Part shown: piece by piece, positions 7,029-9,155 of the stretch
Position numbering within the stretch: the first letter of the stretch is position 1
How the letters are laid out: every line of letters starts with the position of its first letter
From: Akkermansiaceae bacterium
GTDB lineage: Bacteria; Verrucomicrobiota; Verrucomicrobiia; Verrucomicrobiales; Akkermansiaceae
DNA: 9,155 bases
Assembly: GCA_014379305.1 (NCBI GenBank)
Contig: JACMMB010000004.1
Span: 1 to 9,155, forward strand
Reading direction: 5' to 3'
The notes under the pieces: model-generated
The model's input: only the letters and a program-made list of their open reading frames with translations
What the model was told of the DNA's origin: nothing
Databases searched by the model: none
Program-made: the position numbers and the translations under genes

Positions 7029-7946
7029 CTATTTTCCATCCAGCAATTCATTCAGCATCAGCAGGGTCACCCGCATCGATACGTCGAGAGATTCCCTTGA
7101 GATAATATCGATATTGTCAGCAGGCGTATGCCACCACTTTTTCGAAGTGAAATCCCCGATAATGTCGAGCGTGGGAATGCCGACCAGATTCAGTGGCAAG
7201 TGGTCGTCCATGATCGGATTCGGAGCGACGGAGAAATAACCGGAGGCTTTTTCTTTTTCCGCTGCGGCAAACATCAGCCTGGAGAGATTTTGTGGAGAGT
7301 CGGAGGGAATACGGATGCTGAGTTCCTTGTGACCTATCATGTCCAATACAATGCCAAACTGCGGCTTATCCTCCCTGCCTCGCCATGAATTCGCGTAGAA
7401 ACGGCTGCCATAAAGACCATCGAGTATCGTCATGTCTCTGGCAAATGCCTCCTCTCCATCAAACAGAACCAATTCGAGATTTTCGGCGTGAGCGGGCTTT
7501 TCCCGCGACAGCCATTTGCCGATTTCCACCACGGCGGCACAAGCGGAAGCCGCATCATCCGCAGCAAGAAAGTCAATTTCCCGGTAATATTTGGAATCGA
7601 GATGAGCGCAAAGCAATCCTGCGATCTTTCGCTGCCAGGGATCTTCGCCACCATTTTTCAAGCGTGCGCGGAGGTTACGGAATTTTATTTTCCCGACGGG
7701 TGTGCCTCTTTCAAAATCTTGAAATTGAACCGCCCACCCCGCCGCCTCCAGCTCCTGTTTCATATGCTCGCGGGCTTTTTCCAAACCCTCGCTGCCGGCA
7801 GGCCGTGGTCCGAAGGAAAGGATTTTTTCTGTGAGCAGGAAAGCTGATGTCCCGAGTTCTGATGTGTCCGCCCGCGAGTTCCAGAACCAGAGCCCTCCTC
7901 CAAGGGCCGCAACGACTAGACAGAACAAAATCCACTTTGTTTTCAC
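7029..7946 (-). CDS. Membrane-anchored M28-family glutaminyl-peptide cyclotransferase-like enzyme
   Basis: 305 residues with an N-terminal hydrophobic segment (about 5-22; signal peptide or anchor) and one M28 zinc-enzyme domain. It matches animal-type glutaminyl cyclases (QC), which turn N-terminal Gln into pyroglutamate, along its length: FGPRPAGS (45-52), AHLDSK (114-119), AADDAASA (128-135), LVLFDGEEAF (159-168), LYGSRFYA (178-185), LDMIG (201-205), DDHLPLNLVGIPTL (247-260) and WWHT (271-274). By analogy with human QC the zinc ligands are Asp131, Glu166 and His273 (single-zinc pattern), Glu165 is the acid/base, and Trp272 precedes the His ligand as in QC. An aminopeptidase of the same family is the main alternative, but the FDGEEAF and W-H-T contexts favour cyclase. 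It acts outside the cytoplasm on exported proteins or peptides. The start is GTG at 7946: an in-frame TGA six codons upstream and no ATG between leave it as the first usual start. Confidence 0.88.
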   Translation of the reverse strand: MKTKWILFCLVVAALGGGLWFWNSRADTSELGTSAFLLTEKILSFGPRPAGSEGLEKAREHMKQELEAAGWAVQFQDFERGTPVGKIKFRNLRARLKNGGEDPWQRKIAGLLCAHLDSKYYREIDFLAADDAASACAAVVEIGKWLSREKPAHAENLELVLFDGEEAFARDMTILDGLYGSRFYANSWRGREDKPQFGIVLDMIGHKELSIRIPSDSPQNLSRLMFAAAEKEKASGYFSVAPNPIMDDHLPLNLVGIPTLDIIGDFTSKKWWHTPADNIDIISRESLDVSMRVTLLMLNELLDGK

Positions 7947-7997
7947 GCCGCACAGCCTGAATCACAATCCAATATGCTGGCAAGCCGCCGCCTTGCA

Positions 7998-8025
7998 GTT
8001 ATGAGATTTTTACCACTCTTGCCAA
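7998..8025 (-). promoter_or_regulatory. Possible promoter for the leftward cyclase-like gene
   Basis: On the minus strand TTGGCA (8020-8025) and CATAAC (7998-8003) are 16 bp apart, a reasonable -35/-10 pair about 50 bp before the GTG start at 7946. It lies in the divergent spacer shared with the rightward SCO-like gene. Assigned by eye only. Confidence 0.25.
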
Positions 8026-8054
8026 GCGTGACTTCCTCATTACCTTCGCCCCGA

Positions 8055-8807
8055 ATGACACTGTCCAAAGAGTTTGAAGCCGTGACCCCGGATCCAAAGA
8101 AGCTGCGGCGCACTGCTTTGATTCTATTGGCAATCATGGTCGTTGGAGGAGTGGTTATTCTCAAAGCTTATGAAAAGCGGTCGAAGGAGGCGGCGAAGGA
8201 GAATCGCCCTAACTACGTCACGCGGATTTCCGAAGCAAAAGATCTGACTTTTCTGCGTCAGGATGGGGAAATCAAAGAGCTGATCGGATTAAAAGGAAAG
8301 GTGTTGGTGGTGCAGTGTCTGGCGAGCGCTCAGCCGGATGAATTGAGCACCGGCGTAATGCATAGGATTTCCGATAAATATAAAGGGCGTGAGGACGTCG
8401 CGCTGTTGACTTTGTTAATCGATCCGGGGCCGTCGAATTCGCTGCTGGATGAACTGAAGATAATGGCGGAAAACTTGGGAGCCAAGTTGCCACAATGGAC
8501 TGTCGCATCGAATGAAAGGCCGACGCTGCACCGTTTCATCAAGAATGAGTTCAAGGCTTCGATGCTGCCTCATAAAGAAGCCGGAAAATGGATTTACGAT
8601 GGCTCAATCGTGCTGATCGACAAGGAAAGGCACGTCAGACGGGCGGTGGTTCCTCAGAAGCGCGGTGGCGCGCCTTATGTGACAAATTTTGATTTCGAGC
8701 AGGCAAAAAAATGGGATGTGGAGGGAATCAAAACCGGCACGGATTTGAGTAATACAGAGCAAATGGAGGCGTTGCTGAATCAGACAATCGAGATTTTACT
8801 GAAGTAG
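8055..8807 (+). CDS. Membrane-anchored SCO/thioredoxin-fold protein lacking the active-site cysteines
   Basis: 250 residues from the ATG at 8055: a basic cytoplasmic tail (KKLRR), one membrane segment (about 21-37), then an extracytoplasmic thioredoxin-like domain. The stretch GLKGKVLVVQ (78-87) followed by QPDEL (93-97) and ISDKYKG (105-111) lines up with the next gene's LRGKVWVVA, CPHCA and IYDEFKG. In that alignment QPDE (93-96) occupies the position of CPHC, so both redox cysteines are replaced; one Cys (88) lies five residues before, on the preceding strand. SCO proteins also use a His in a D-H-S/T context; here it reads YDGS (181-184). It therefore looks unable to do thiol redox or classical SCO copper binding. 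The fold call is moderate and the gene call strong. In-frame ATGs at 7974 and 8001 would add an odd N-terminal extension overlapping the spacer. Its stop is 11 bp before the next gene, so the two are probably one operon. Confidence 0.87.
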   Translation: MTLSKEFEAVTPDPKKLRRTALILLAIMVVGGVVILKAYEKRSKEAAKENRPNYVTRISEAKDLTFLRQDGEIKELIGLKGKVLVVQCLASAQPDELSTGVMHRISDKYKGREDVALLTLLIDPGPSNSLLDELKIMAENLGAKLPQWTVASNERPTLHRFIKNEFKASMLPHKEAGKWIYDGSIVLIDKERHVRRAVVPQKRGGAPYVTNFDFEQAKKWDVEGIKTGTDLSNTEQMEALLNQTIEILLK

Positions 8808-8818
8808 AAATTGAAGCT

Positions 8819-9155
8819 GTGAATAAGAAAAACACCATCATCCTGTTTTATATCGGAGTCGCCATGATTTGCGCGGCAATCCTGAGTGTGGTGAATTTCG
8901 TGATCGTGCCACGTATCAGAGCAAAGGCGGCGGAGTCTCCTGAATTTGTTAATGTGGGTCAAGATGAGCCAAAACAGTGGTTTCCCATTGGACGTGATCT
9001 TTCGGCTAGCAACCAGGCGGGCGCAAATGTGAAGCTATCCGATTTACGAGGCAAGGTGTGGGTGGTTGCGGAATTTTTCGCGGTCTGTCCGCATTGCGCG
9101 GTAAGAAACGGTGCCGAACTGCGGGCGATTTATGATGAGTTCAAAGGTGACCCGG
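8819..9155 (+). CDS. Membrane-anchored thioredoxin/SCO-like protein with CPHC motif, cut by window edge
   Basis: 112 codons are visible from the GTG at 8819 to the right edge, with no stop. The N-terminus is MNKK, then a hydrophobic membrane segment (about 7-30), a positively charged exit (PRIRAK), a linker and the start of a thioredoxin-fold domain: VKLSDLRGKVWVVAEFF followed by CPHC (Cys90, Cys93) and a helix (RNGAELRAIYDEFKG). The CxxC fits a TlpA/ResA-like thiol-disulfide oxidoreductase or an electron-donating partner of a SCO protein, acting on periplasmic cytochrome or copper-site cysteines; SCO proper has CxxxC. The next ATG (8864) falls inside the membrane segment and would remove its basic flank, so the GTG is preferred. 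It is 11 bp after the paralogue-like gene with QPDE in the same position. The C-terminal half needed to settle SCO versus TlpA is outside the window. Confidence 0.85.
   Translation, partial: MNKKNTIILFYIGVAMICAAILSVVNFVIVPRIRAKAAESPEFVNVGQDEPKQWFPIGRDLSASNQAGANVKLSDLRGKVWVVAEFFAVCPHCAVRNGAELRAIYDEFKGDP

Noticed and set aside
8055..8807. Calling the gene a functional SCO copper chaperone
   Set aside because: Neither the cysteine pair nor the His ligand is present in the aligned positions.
1..9155. Insertion sequences, CRISPR arrays, tRNA/rRNA genes, attachment sites
   Set aside because: No transposase motifs, terminal inverted repeats, regularly spaced repeats or tRNA-like cloverleaf sequences were seen; gene content and spacing look chromosomal and ordinary.

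Overview
The window looks like a chromosomal segment from a member of the Planctomycetes–Verrucomicrobia–Chlamydiae (PVC) superphylum, most likely a verrucomicrobium of moderate GC content. The strongest clue is the 892-residue protein at 4347-7025. It has the architecture almost confined to Planctomycetota and Verrucomicrobiota: a secreted 'PVC-type' dehydrogenase-like propeller, then HEAT-like helices, then a C-terminal c-type heme domain. None of the eight genes has a convincing Shine-Dalgarno sequence, and two or three start with GTG, which fits the same group. I saw no phage, transposon, CRISPR, tRNA or rRNA. This reads as ordinary chromosomal gene content, much of it destined for the cell envelope.

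Layout. Four genes run leftward from 4175 to the left edge: an IscU/NifU-type Fe-S scaffold (3717-4175), an ABCG-like ABC half-transporter (1851-3626), a small membrane-anchored protein with an OB/CcmE-like look but no heme-binding motif (1368-1772), and a secreted helical protein of unknown function with an Asn/Gly-rich linker (1-1315, cut by the window edge). The gaps of 90, 78 and 52 bp make one transcript possible but not certain; a weak terminator-like hairpin lies between the scaffold and the transporter. A divergent intergenic region (4176-4346) separates this block from the rightward heme dehydrogenase gene (4347-7025). That gene converges, with only 3 bp between stop codons, on a leftward glutaminyl-cyclase-like M28 metalloenzyme gene (7029-7946). 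A second divergent spacer (7947-8054) leads to two rightward membrane-anchored thioredoxin-fold genes (8055-8807 and 8819 to the right edge), 11 bp apart and almost certainly co-transcribed.

How they may work together. Most products are exported or membrane-bound. The dehydrogenase carries covalent heme c, so it depends on periplasmic thiol-redox and cytochrome maturation chemistry. The thioredoxin/SCO-like pair at the right end belongs to that general area (cytochrome oxidase copper delivery or cytochrome c maturation), but a direct link is inference.

The most interesting point is that this pair is split. The second gene keeps a CPHC redox motif. The first has the same fold and the same local pattern, but QPDE where CPHC should be, and also lacks the His expected in SCO copper proteins. 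It looks like a redox- and copper-inactive partner of its neighbour. I did not find a clearly novel multi-gene system in the window.
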